Below, piece after piece: positions 42,526 to 50,948 of a stretch of 64,000 nucleotides of DNA (positions within the stretch are counted from its first letter, which is position 1; every line of letters begins with the position of its first letter). Source of the stretch: Eubacteriales bacterium (GTDB lineage: Bacteria; Bacillota; Clostridia; Lachnospirales; Lachnospiraceae); NCBI GenBank assembly GCA_030533385.1, contig JAUNJG010000003.1, positions 1 through 64,000 on the forward strand, read 5' to 3'. The translations under genes were made by a program, and so were the position numbers. Under the pieces are notes generated by a model. It did no database searches and had not been told where the DNA came from. It was given only the letters and a program-made list of their open reading frames with translations.

Positions 42526-44256
42526 TTACTCCTGCCGCCACCGGGCATACACTGTCATATTTTTTATATTGCCTTTCCTGATGTATAAGATTCTTCTTTT
42601 ATATTTTTTGCTGTCATACCAGCCCTCAAAGACATAACCCGGCTTTTTTGGCGTTTTCAGCCTGATTTTTTTCTTTCCACTGGCGGTGGCCGGATTGGCA
42701 GGAGAATTTTTTCCTGCCCTTTTATAAGTAATCGTGTAGCCATCCACCTTGACGCTGCATGTCGCAGTCACTCCGTTGACAGAAGCTGTGATTGTCGCCA
42801 TTCCTCTTTTTTTTGCCTCCACATAACCCGTCTCATCCACTGCCACCACCGTTGGATCTGAACTCGTCCAATGAAGTGCACGGATATTTTCCGGAGAGGT
42901 GTGCATGACATAAAGCTGTCTGCCATACCCCGCCCGAAGATTTATCTGTATCTCCGACAGATACGGATTGTTCCCCTGCCTTCCGGTCACTGCGGTGGAA
43001 ATGCTGCTGATTCCTTTTTTTGCCCCCCTCAAATCTGTCACATAATATCCCAGACTTCCATCCTCATTTTTGTGAAACCTTCCCACATAGGCAAGTCTCC
43101 AAAAATAGCTGGGAACCTCGTGAACATATTCCTCTTCGGAGACCACCTTTACCAAAGACAACAACCTGCCATCGTAATCCATCTGGTAAATCCGCTCGTT
43201 CAGGGAAATATAAATCAGTCCGTCATATTCTTCTGCCCATCCGATAAATTCATCATCCGCCGGCTGATAAACTGTCCTTTCTTCCTCTCCGTTCAACCGG
43301 GAACGCTTTAAGATGTTTCCAACCGAAACCCAGTACCAATATCCTCTCTCATAAAATAAACAGGGTTTGGAAGCAATGGCAAGACGGATGGCGGAACGGT
43401 TTGGTATGTAGTCCTCTTCTGCCAGCGCAAGGCTGCGGATGTCCAGACCGTCAGAATTTCCCTCTCCATAAATATCCTGCATCGTATAGCCCGAATGGCC
43501 GCTCAAAAAAGTGGGAACTCCCACCAGACAGCCAGTATAGGTCACGACCATCCCCTCATGTTCTCCGGTTCCGCTGCCACTGGTCAAATCGCACAAATAC
43601 CATATTCCGCCAATTTGCACAATATTCCAGGAGTGATCTTTGCTGTAGCTGCTCACAACGGCACAGGGGATGCCGATTGTATTCATCGCCAGGGCATATG
43701 CGTTGGCAAGACCGTCACAGACTCCGGTATGATTGACCAGAACATCATATCCTGTATGGCAGTCTGCGGACTTTTCGTAAGCAGTATTCTTCGTCAGATA
43801 ATAATACACCGCCATGGCCTTATCCCCGTCTGACATTCCCGGTTCCAGACAGGACAGTACCTCCTGAAGCCCCGACATAATTTCTTGATATCGTCTCTGA
43901 AAAGTTTCCCTGCTTAACATTTTTGAGCTTTGGAATACCGTCTTTTTTTTCGTCCTCTTTACTATATAATAATGGTCCCAGTTGCTGTCAAGAAAATCTA
44001 TACCTTCCGCCATCAGCGCTGCCCTGTTCTCGATCACCGCTTCTCTGAGCAGCTCTTTCCCTATGGCAGACTTGGCTATTTTAGCGTAAATATCCATCCT
44101 TTTTCTTTCACGGCCTTCTCGAATCACCTGGGAAAGAGCATTTTTGTACTCTCGTTTCTGTTCTGATGAAATTTTGGCATCTGCGGTAATTTCCACTTGA
44201 AACCATCCTGTCAGACAAGCAATTGCCATGACTATCCAAAAAATTCTTTTCTTCAT
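42526..44256 (-). CDS. Secreted transglutaminase-like protein with Big2 and InlB-type repeats
   Basis: 576 residues. Signal peptide (RIFWIVMAIACLTGWFQVEITADA). A transglutaminase-like core at about 145-230: CHTGYDVLVNHTGVCDGLANAYALAM (Cys), KDHSWNIVQIGGIWYLCDLTSGSG (His and Asp), which is the papain-like triad. A middle region has beta-propeller-like strands, then a bacterial Ig-like Big2 domain (LHWTSSDPTVVAVDETGYVEAKKRGMATITASVNG) and an InlB B-repeat-like tail (KTPKKPGYVFEGWYDSKKY, YARWRQE). Likely cell-surface associated; peptidase or crosslinking activity is inferred. Ribosome-binding site GGAGAG before the ATG at 44256. Confidence 0.87.
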   Translation of the reverse strand: MKKRIFWIVMAIACLTGWFQVEITADAKISSEQKREYKNALSQVIREGRERKRMDIYAKIAKSAIGKELLREAVIENRAALMAEGIDFLDSNWDHYYIVKRTKKKTVFQSSKMLSRETFQRRYQEIMSGLQEVLSCLEPGMSDGDKAMAVYYYLTKNTAYEKSADCHTGYDVLVNHTGVCDGLANAYALAMNTIGIPCAVVSSYSKDHSWNIVQIGGIWYLCDLTSGSGTGEHEGMVVTYTGCLVGVPTFLSGHSGYTMQDIYGEGNSDGLDIRSLALAEEDYIPNRSAIRLAIASKPCLFYERGYWYWVSVGNILKRSRLNGEEERTVYQPADDEFIGWAEEYDGLIYISLNERIYQMDYDGRLLSLVKVVSEEEYVHEVPSYFWRLAYVGRFHKNEDGSLGYYVTDLRGAKKGISSISTAVTGRQGNNPYLSEIQINLRAGYGRQLYVMHTSPENIRALHWTSSDPTVVAVDETGYVEAKKRGMATITASVNGVTATCSVKVDGYTITYKRAGKNSPANPATASGKKKIRLKTPKKPGYVFEGWYDSKKYKRRILYIRKGNIKNMTVYARWRQE

Positions 44257-44786
44257 CTCTCTCCTTCCCTCAACTTTGCCGCCTCCTCTTGAAAAATTTA
44301 TTCGTTTCCGCCCTCTATCCCTTTTTTCAAGACATTTCTGGTTTTATCTTATCATTTTATACCAAAAATAGCAATCTCTCCATATTTCTCAAGTTTTACT
44401 CCCGCAACACATATATTAATTATTTAGATACAATGATTTTTGTAACAATTCAGCCATAACATCTGGGGTTACAGCTGACACTGCCGCCCGCTTCTATCAC
44501 AGCGAAACCCTCGATGAAGACAAAACGTCCATACCTGATAATAAACCTCCTCCCCAAGCAATTTATCAGATGTTACCTATGAGCAGGCACATGGGCGAAT
44601 CATGATTGAATTTTTTTTTATTTTTTTCTCATATAAAAAAATATATGTACTATATCATAAATTTGTGGTAAAATATATGTAAAATTTGACAACAAATTAA
44701 CAAACTACAAGAAAGTATCTCTCTGATCCTACATTATTTTATCTATTATAATCATGAAGGAGGAAGCGCTTTTCGCTTAAAACAGT
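44257..44786. other. 530-bp AT-rich intergenic region
   Basis: Mostly AT-rich and without a strong gene, apart from a GC-richer insert listed separately (44420-44605). A poly-T stretch of 20 or so bases near 44609-44631 follows it. TTGACA at 44676 and TATAAT near 44746 are promoter-like but are not well spaced for the downstream gene. No riboswitch class recognised. Confidence 0.4.
44420..44605 (+). pseudogene. Possible gene remnant without start codon
   Basis: Open frame of 61 residues after a stop, without ATG/GTG start. From about 44462 the composition is coding-like and GC-richer than its flanks (TADTAARFYHSETLDEDK, then PPPQAIYQMLPMSRHMGES). I do not recognise the family. A decayed fragment of a transferred gene is one explanation; chance is another. 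Confidence 0.3.
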
Positions 44787-45092
44787 ATGAACAAAACATC
44801 AGAATTTCAGACATTATTGCGAAACTATCGGGGGATTGTCGGAAACATTCGTGTCAACGACATCTGGATTTCCTTTGACTCATACTTATTTAATTACTAC
44901 GACGAAGATGAAGAAATTCAGTTCAACCTGGCCGGTCAGGAGGGAGTTGTAACCATTCCCGCCATCGCATCTTATGAAAAACTGGATGCATCAGATCTGC
45001 TGGAGGATGCAGCAACAGGATATTCTGCCTTACTAAAAAACGGAACTTTCTTCATTGTCCATTGTTTTCAACCAAAAAACCATACAGAATAA
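44787..45092 (+). CDS. Small protein of unknown function
   Basis: 101 residues, acidic, no signal peptide or membrane segment. Helical start NKTSEFQTLLRNYRGIVG, a middle with NDIWISFDSYLFNYYDEDEEIQFN, then beta-like strands and a final FFIVHCFQPKNHTE. AAGGAGGAAGCG lies upstream; the ATG at 44787 is well placed. A strong terminator follows at once. Single-gene unit; function unknown. Confidence 0.7.
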   Translation: MNKTSEFQTLLRNYRGIVGNIRVNDIWISFDSYLFNYYDEDEEIQFNLAGQEGVVTIPAIASYEKLDASDLLEDAATGYSALLKNGTFFIVHCFQPKNHTE

Positions 45093-45139
45093 AAGAAGGC
45101 TCTGCATCTCACAAATCTGATGCAGAGCCTTCTTTTTTC
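45091..45139. terminator. Bidirectional terminator
   Basis: 16-bp stem AAGAAGGCTCTGCATC / GATGCAGAGCCTTCTT with T-rich ends on both strands; ends the 101-residue gene and the convergent sulfation operon. Confidence 0.95.
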
Positions 45140-45204
45140 TATCATTGTCACATCCTCATTCCAGTCGGAATGAAGAAACTATCATTTCCCGGACGCCGGT
45201 ATTT

Positions 45205-46665
45205 TTATACAAAAACATTGCACCCCAGAAAAGTAATTCCCGCAGAAAATAAAATCTTCCACAGCAAATGAATGTTCCATCTTTGTGATATGCTATAATT
45301 AAGCACAATAACCAGCGCCACCATAGCTGATAAAATAGATCCGGTTAATCCTCCGCTTTTCGTCTCCAGGACACCGGAAAGATAAAGAGTCAGGGAGACA
45401 TTTAAAAGCAAGCCGGATATTATCGGACGAATAAAATGTTTCACCACCGCAAAAATCCGAAGATTTTCATATTTTTCATAGACAGCGCGAATCACAAGCA
45501 CAATGGAACCGGATGCCGCCACGCTGCAGGCAAAGCCGCACAGCCCGGCATAAAGTCCTTCCAACACCGAACCATTTTTGTTAAATCCAATCATATATCC
45601 ACAACCGGACAAAATTTTACACAAAATTGATCCTGGCAATGCGTTGGCAACGGAAACGATATTCCCGTAAAAATCGTGATAGCTGACCATCCCGCTGTCC
45701 ACGAACAATCCCTGGGCTACAGACAGGTAAGCATCCCCTCCACCGAAAGACATGACGGAGGAGAGAAATCCCGTTCCGATAAACTTAGGAATTCCGTCGC
45801 AATATAACAGGGCAGGTAAAGACAAAATCAGCGTAAAGAGCGTCCAGCTCAACAAAGAGACAGCCAGCGCTTTTCCCTCAAAGGCTTTTTTATGTTTGCT
45901 TTCCATGATGGCCTGCACCATTCCGATCACGGACATGACCACCATCAAAATTACCAAAAAAGGTCGTGCCGTCAGAGGAATCAGATGTGCTTTTCCCACA
46001 CAAAGGAAATAAAAAGCGGCAATAATCAAAGCCGGAATAGCTCTCTTTTTGTTTCTCAACTGTCCTTTCGTCGATAGAATGACAAAAAAAGCCGTGCCCA
46101 ATATTTGTATAATCGAAATAGAAAAAATTGGCGTCATAGAGACCCCGAATATCTGATAAATATTTTTCTCTGCCGACAAAATAAAGACACCCAGAATAAT
46201 TAAAATATAAAGAATCTGCTCATTTTTGTCCTTCGCCTGGTAGACAGTTCCGGTACAGTATTGAAAAAGCATCAACATAATGAACGCCGAGATGCCGACT
46301 GCCAGGTAACTCATCTGAGTTTTTATCATCTCTCCGGCACTGGAAAACAGAATCAGAAAAAGAATCGTCAAAAAAGCACCCGGAAGCGCCATGGCGGACG
46401 CCGCCGCCATCATTCCCCGGCTGCCAAAAGTGCGATATCCGATGCCGCTGGCAATTTCCACCGGCAAAGCGCCCGGCGTAATGCTGGCTATCATCACCTC
46501 ATCGTTAAATTCTTCCTCCGTTACCACCTTGTTTTTTTCCACGATTTCATCTTCAATGACAGGGATGAGAGCGGTACCGCCCCCAAATCCTATCAATCCG
46601 ATTTTCAACATGTTCGTGATCATGGCCGCAAATTTTTTAGGAAAAGTCTTTTGTTTCTTTTTCAT
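45205..46665 (-). CDS. CHR-family (chromate/sulfate) transporter, two-domain
   Basis: 486 residues, about 12 membrane helices in two CHR halves. Each half holds the glycine-rich motif: GLIGFGGGTALIPVIEDEIV (about 23-43) and SFGGGDAYLSVAQGLFVDSG in the second half, followed by TPGALPVEIASGIG and ALPGSILCKILSGCGYMIG. ChrA proteins export chromate, a sulfate look-alike. Here the gene overlaps the sulfotransferase by 4 nt and ends the PAPS operon, so sulfate or a related oxyanion is the more likely cargo. Direction of transport cannot be read from sequence. Confidence 0.85.
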   Translation of the reverse strand: MKKKQKTFPKKFAAMITNMLKIGLIGFGGGTALIPVIEDEIVEKNKVVTEEEFNDEVMIASITPGALPVEIASGIGYRTFGSRGMMAAASAMALPGAFLTILFLILFSSAGEMIKTQMSYLAVGISAFIMLMLFQYCTGTVYQAKDKNEQILYILIILGVFILSAEKNIYQIFGVSMTPIFSISIIQILGTAFFVILSTKGQLRNKKRAIPALIIAAFYFLCVGKAHLIPLTARPFLVILMVVMSVIGMVQAIMESKHKKAFEGKALAVSLLSWTLFTLILSLPALLYCDGIPKFIGTGFLSSVMSFGGGDAYLSVAQGLFVDSGMVSYHDFYGNIVSVANALPGSILCKILSGCGYMIGFNKNGSVLEGLYAGLCGFACSVAASGSIVLVIRAVYEKYENLRIFAVVKHFIRPIISGLLLNVSLTLYLSGVLETKSGGLTGSILSAMVALVIVLNYSISQRWNIHLLWKILFSAGITFLGCNVFV

Positions 46666-48122
46666 TTTGACTCCTGGTTATCCTTCCCGGAGATATGTTT
46701 CATTTTTCGTTTCAGACGGTAGAAGAAGACATCCTCCCGAAGATCTTTGATCATCTTTTTCAGTTCTCTGTCTCTTTCTATCGCTTCTTTCCTTAATGCC
46801 TCATTACGCAAATTTACATCAATTAATTCATTTTTCAAAATGAGATTCTCCGTCCTGAGGGAATGAATTTTGCGGTCTGCGGCATAGACCAACTTGCTAA
46901 TCTCCCCCATCTCTTCCATATCCTTCTTCTGATTGAGAATGATTTCGCTGATAGACTGAAAGGCTTCTTCTTCCTCCGGCATGACATCTCCGGCAGCCTC
47001 CCGCCTCTCCTCCTCCATCTCTTTTGCATACTGCTTCACGGACTCAATGCGGCTTTCTTTCAGCCTTTGCACCTCCCCTTTTAAGCCTTCAATGGTCTCT
47101 TGCTGCCTGACCACCACATTGGCAAAAAAGCGGACGATGTCCTCGTACATAAAACGATTGTTCGGCGTCCAGCGCTCTCCTTCTTTTATTTTTGTGCTGA
47201 ACAAATCCTCCTCCTGATGGAGATAATCTCTGGCAATATTTTTATTACATTCTTCATATCGCTTCAAAAAGGCTTCCAGTTCCTCCCGGGAAAACATGGT
47301 GAAATTATTTTCCCCGTCTTTTAACTCCTCGCAAACCAGAGCCGACTCTCTGAGAAGTCCTCTGATATGAGGATTATCGGGAACGACAGAGTTGACAATT
47401 CTTAAAATCTCCTGACTGTTCCCCGTCAATGATTTATTCGCTTCCTGCTCTGTAACCTGATAGTCATCTTTGTATTCCAATCCTATTGCCTCCAAAAAAT
47501 CTGAAAAAATCGTATTTCCTTTTCCTTTGAATTTTTCCCGCTCAAATACCCGAACGATGATATTCTCCCTGCCAATCACTGCTGCTATTTTCTCAAGATG
47601 GTTATAATAGTGCAGCACAATTCTGCGAATTTTACGCTGAAAGGAATCCCACTTGATACACGCATTGGTGTTCCAGATTTCCTTTACCTGCTGGCTGAGC
47701 CAGGAGTTGGCCAGAGCGTCCTGCCGCCGCAGATAAACCACGGCTTTCACCTCGTAACCATGCTCCTTTCCGTCCTCCAGAATTTTTTCCCAAAATTCAA
47801 ACTTTTTTCCCAGGGAGGAGTGCCAGATATTTTCATCGGAGAGAATGACATTGGGATACTTTTCAAACTCCTGGTGAATCATGGCAAGACCTTTTTCCCA
47901 AAGTTCCTCCTCCATCTCCACGTTTTCTGTCTTATCCGGATAAAACACTCTTCCCACGAGGAAATGACCGTTTCTTCTGTGGGCAACTCTGGGATAAACA
48001 AAATCCAACAGTGGATAACTGTACCCCTGCTCCCGCAATTTTTCCTGATTTTCCACGCAAAACATCTGAATGGATGTGGTGGCCGTCTTAGGTGTTCCCA
48101 TGTGTATATAAAGTGTTGCCAT
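46662..48122 (-). CDS. PAPS-dependent sulfotransferase with C-terminal coiled coil
   Basis: 486 residues. The 5'-phosphosulfate loop is TLYIHMGTPKTATTSIQ (residues 3-19, with Lys and Thr in the P-loop-like turn) and the 3'-phosphate region is VVYLRRQDALANSWLSQQVK. The middle and C-terminal part (about 300-460) forms long charged helices: FANVVVRQQETIEGLKGEVQRLKES, then ISKLVYAADRKIHSLRTENL, ending FYRLKRKMKHISGK. Transfers sulfate from PAPS to an acceptor, here probably a glycan. Cofactor genes cysNC and cysD are immediately upstream. ATG at 48122 follows GAGGGAGAG. Confidence 0.88.
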   Translation of the reverse strand: MATLYIHMGTPKTATTSIQMFCVENQEKLREQGYSYPLLDFVYPRVAHRRNGHFLVGRVFYPDKTENVEMEEELWEKGLAMIHQEFEKYPNVILSDENIWHSSLGKKFEFWEKILEDGKEHGYEVKAVVYLRRQDALANSWLSQQVKEIWNTNACIKWDSFQRKIRRIVLHYYNHLEKIAAVIGRENIIVRVFEREKFKGKGNTIFSDFLEAIGLEYKDDYQVTEQEANKSLTGNSQEILRIVNSVVPDNPHIRGLLRESALVCEELKDGENNFTMFSREELEAFLKRYEECNKNIARDYLHQEEDLFSTKIKEGERWTPNNRFMYEDIVRFFANVVVRQQETIEGLKGEVQRLKESRIESVKQYAKEMEEERREAAGDVMPEEEEAFQSISEIILNQKKDMEEMGEISKLVYAADRKIHSLRTENLILKNELIDVNLRNEALRKEAIERDRELKKMIKDLREDVFFYRLKRKMKHISGKDNQESK

Positions 48123-48136
48123 TATCTCTCCCTCAA

Positions 48137-49972
48137 TTATGCCAATGAAAGGGCGCCTTCTATCTGTTTCATTAACAGGTCTACACATTCTTCCAGAGGC
48201 ATCTTGCTGGTGTCTACCGTTACTGCCGGATTCTCAGGCACTTCATACGGACTGGAAATACCGGTAAAGTTTGGAATCTCTCCGGCACGGGCCTTCTTGT
48301 AAAGTCCCTTCACATCCCTCTTTTCACATTCTTCCAGAGGGGTGCTGACGTATACTTCAAGGAAGCTGTCCTCCCCGATGATATCCCTCGCCTGACGACG
48401 GTCTCTCACATACGGAGAGATAAAGGAAGTAATGACAATCAATCCTGCATCATTCATCAGCCGGGCCACCTCGGCGATACGGCGGATGTTCTCAATACGG
48501 TCCGCCTCCTTAAAGCCCAGATTCTTGTTAAGACCCATTCGGATATTGTCACCATCCAGAAGCATGGTGTGCTTTCCGAGGGCAGCCAGACGTTTTTCCA
48601 ACTCATTGGCCAGCGTGGATTTTCCGGATCCGGACAGACCGGTGAGCCAGATGGTCTTTGGCATCTGTCCCTTCTGCTGTGAGCGGAACTGTCTTGTGAT
48701 GTCCATCTCATGCCAGGTCAGGTTGTCAGTACGACGCAGAGAATGCATCACAATACCGCAGGCGGAAGTCATGTTGGTGATTCTGTCTATAAGAATCATG
48801 GAACCCAGCGCCTGATTCTGCTTAAATTTATCAAAAACAACTTTGTCGGAAACCGAAATATCACAGGCGGCAATCTCATTTTTGTAGATGGTGTCGGCGT
48901 GAACTTCATTTCCGGTGTTGACATCTATTTTATATTTGATGTTCATGACTACCGCCGGAACTGTCCTCGTTCCAATCTTTAACAGATAATTCTTTCCTGC
49001 AACCAGATAGGAGTCATCCATCCAGAGCAGCTTGGCGGTAAACAGATTTCCTACCGACGGACTGGTATCCTTCACCAGGACATTTCCTCTGGAAACATCC
49101 ATCTCCCTGTCCAAAGAAATGGTGACGGCGCGGCCTCTGTCTGAGTACTGCACCTCTTTCCCACTCTCTATGATGCCTTTTACCATCGCCTTTTCGCGGG
49201 ACGGCAGTGCGGTAATCTCATCACCCACGGCAATCTTTCCGCTCTCAATCTGCCCCTGGAAACCACGGAAGGTGTGATCCGGCCGACATACCCTTTGCAC
49301 CGGCATGGAAAAGCCTTTTTCAGAAGGGTTCTCATGCACGTCGATATTTTCCAGATAAGTAAGCAGCGGCTCTCCCTTGTACCACGGCATATGGGTCGAT
49401 TTCACCGTCACGTTATCGCCCTCTGTGGCAGAAACCGGCAAAATCTTGATAGAGCTGTAGTCATGCTCCCCTGCCATCATCTTGATTTCCCGCTCAATCT
49501 TCTCAAAGCGATGCTCGTCAAAATGAATCAAATCCATTTTATTCACGGCAAACACAAAGTGCTTGATGCCCATGAGAGAACAGATGCGGGTGTGCCTCCT
49601 CGTCTGCACAAGCACGCCCTGGGTGGCATCCACCAAAATAACCGCCAACTCCGCAAAGGAAGCACCTACGGCCATATTTCTGGTGTACTCTTCATGCCCC
49701 GGTGTATCTGCGACAATGAAAGAACGTTTCTCTGTCGTAAAATAGCGATACGCCACGTCGATGGTGATTCCCTGCTCTCTCTCCGCCATGAGGCCGTCAA
49801 GAAGCAGAGAGTAGTCGATGGCTCCGCCCCGGGACCCAACTTTACTGTCAAGCTCCAACGCTCTTTTCTGGTCTGCAAACAACAATTTTGCATCATAAAG
49901 CATATGTCCAATCAGCGTGGACTTTCCATCGTCCACACTGCCACAGGTAATAAATTTAAGAAGACTATTCAT
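48137..49972 (-). CDS. cysNC: Bifunctional sulfate adenylyltransferase subunit 1 / APS kinase
   Basis: 611 residues. CysN GTPase part at 1-430: G1 CGSVDDGKST, G3 VADTPGHEEY, G4 AVNKMD, plus translation-factor-like beta-barrels. CysC APS kinase part from about 436: WLTGLSGSGKST, LDGDNIRMGLNKNLGF, RRIAEVARLMNDAG and an FISPYVRDRR loop. With CysD it makes APS, then PAPS. Starts one nt after the cysD stop. No APS or PAPS reductase gene is present, so PAPS is presumably used for transfer, not reduction. The start at 49972 is set by the conserved MNSLLKFITCGSVDDGKST. Confidence 0.96.
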   Translation of the reverse strand: MNSLLKFITCGSVDDGKSTLIGHMLYDAKLLFADQKRALELDSKVGSRGGAIDYSLLLDGLMAEREQGITIDVAYRYFTTEKRSFIVADTPGHEEYTRNMAVGASFAELAVILVDATQGVLVQTRRHTRICSLMGIKHFVFAVNKMDLIHFDEHRFEKIEREIKMMAGEHDYSSIKILPVSATEGDNVTVKSTHMPWYKGEPLLTYLENIDVHENPSEKGFSMPVQRVCRPDHTFRGFQGQIESGKIAVGDEITALPSREKAMVKGIIESGKEVQYSDRGRAVTISLDREMDVSRGNVLVKDTSPSVGNLFTAKLLWMDDSYLVAGKNYLLKIGTRTVPAVVMNIKYKIDVNTGNEVHADTIYKNEIAACDISVSDKVVFDKFKQNQALGSMILIDRITNMTSACGIVMHSLRRTDNLTWHEMDITRQFRSQQKGQMPKTIWLTGLSGSGKSTLANELEKRLAALGKHTMLLDGDNIRMGLNKNLGFKEADRIENIRRIAEVARLMNDAGLIVITSFISPYVRDRRQARDIIGEDSFLEVYVSTPLEECEKRDVKGLYKKARAGEIPNFTGISSPYEVPENPAVTVDTSKMPLEECVDLLMKQIEGALSLA

Positions 49973-49973
49973 G

Positions 49974-50876
49974 TTAGAAGTAACCCTCCCTTTTTCTTTT
50001 TTCCATGCTGGCTGCACCGCCGTCACTGTCAATGACGCGGCTCGTCCTCTCAGAGGATACAGCGCTCAAAGTTTCTTCAATAATCGCATCCAGAGTGTCT
50101 GCCGTACTCTCCACGCCTCCGGTCAGCGGATAGCAGCCCAGAGTACGAAAACGGATGCTTCCGTGTTCCACCACTTCGCCCTCTCTCAGCTTCATTCTGT
50201 CATCATCAATCATAATAATATTTCCGTCCCGTCTTACAAAAGGACGATCTTTGGCAAAGTATAAAGGAACAATGTCGATATTCTCTCTCTGGATGTACTG
50301 CCAGATATCTTTTTCCGTCCAGTTGGAGATTGGGAACACCCGCATCTCTTCGCCCTGGTGAATCATAGTATTGTAAAGCTTCCACATTTCCGGGCGCTGG
50401 TTTTTCGGATCCCAGGCATGACTGGAGTTACGGAAAGAGAAAATACGCTCCTTTGCCCGGGATTTTTCCTCATCCCGTCGGCCGCCGCCGAAGGCCGCCG
50501 TAAAGCCGTACTTATCCAGCGCCTGCTTCAGTGCCTGGGTTTTCATAATGTCTGTGTAGGCGGCGCCGTGGTCAAATGGATTGATTCCTCTTGCCACACC
50601 TTCTTCATTGATGTACTCCAACATCTCTATGCCATATTTTTTTGCCACACTGTCACGGAAGGCAATCATCTCTTTAAACTTCCATGTGGTATTTACATGA
50701 AGAAACGGAAACGGCGGTTTCTCCGGATAAAATGCCTTCAATGCCAAATGCAGCATTACCGAGGAATCTTTGCCGATAGAATATAACATCACCGGTTTCT
50801 CACATTCCGCTGCCACTTCACGCATAATATATATCGCTTCTGCCTCCAGCTCATCAAGATGGGTCATATTACTCAT
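49974..50876 (-). CDS. cysD: Sulfate adenylyltransferase subunit 2
   Basis: 300 residues, ATP-PPase (adenine alpha hydrolase-like) fold. PP-loop [18 protein letters not shown] at about 32-49, then [31 protein letters not shown] and PLYFAKDRP. Pairs with CysN to make adenosine 5'-phosphosulfate. First gene of the four-gene sulfation operon; AAGGAG precedes the ATG at 50876. Located 72 bp downstream of the pyruvyl transferase gene. Confidence 0.97.
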   Translation of the reverse strand: MSNMTHLDELEAEAIYIMREVAAECEKPVMLYSIGKDSSVMLHLALKAFYPEKPPFPFLHVNTTWKFKEMIAFRDSVAKKYGIEMLEYINEEGVARGINPFDHGAAYTDIMKTQALKQALDKYGFTAAFGGGRRDEEKSRAKERIFSFRNSSHAWDPKNQRPEMWKLYNTMIHQGEEMRVFPISNWTEKDIWQYIQRENIDIVPLYFAKDRPFVRRDGNIIMIDDDRMKLREGEVVEHGSIRFRTLGCYPLTGGVESTADTLDAIIEETLSAVSSERTSRVIDSDGGAASMEKRKREGYF

Positions 50877-50948
50877 AAGTTATACTCCTTATAGTTTATC
50901 TTTGATTAATAGAATCTATCATAATGAAGGAAAAAATTCCTCCGATTA

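Noticed and set aside
45205..46665. Chromate resistance determinant
   Set aside because: Name comes from the family only; operon context points to sulfate.
49032..50035. Plus-strand frames of up to 253 residues antisense to cysNC
   Set aside because: Codon shadows of a well-supported gene on the other strand.
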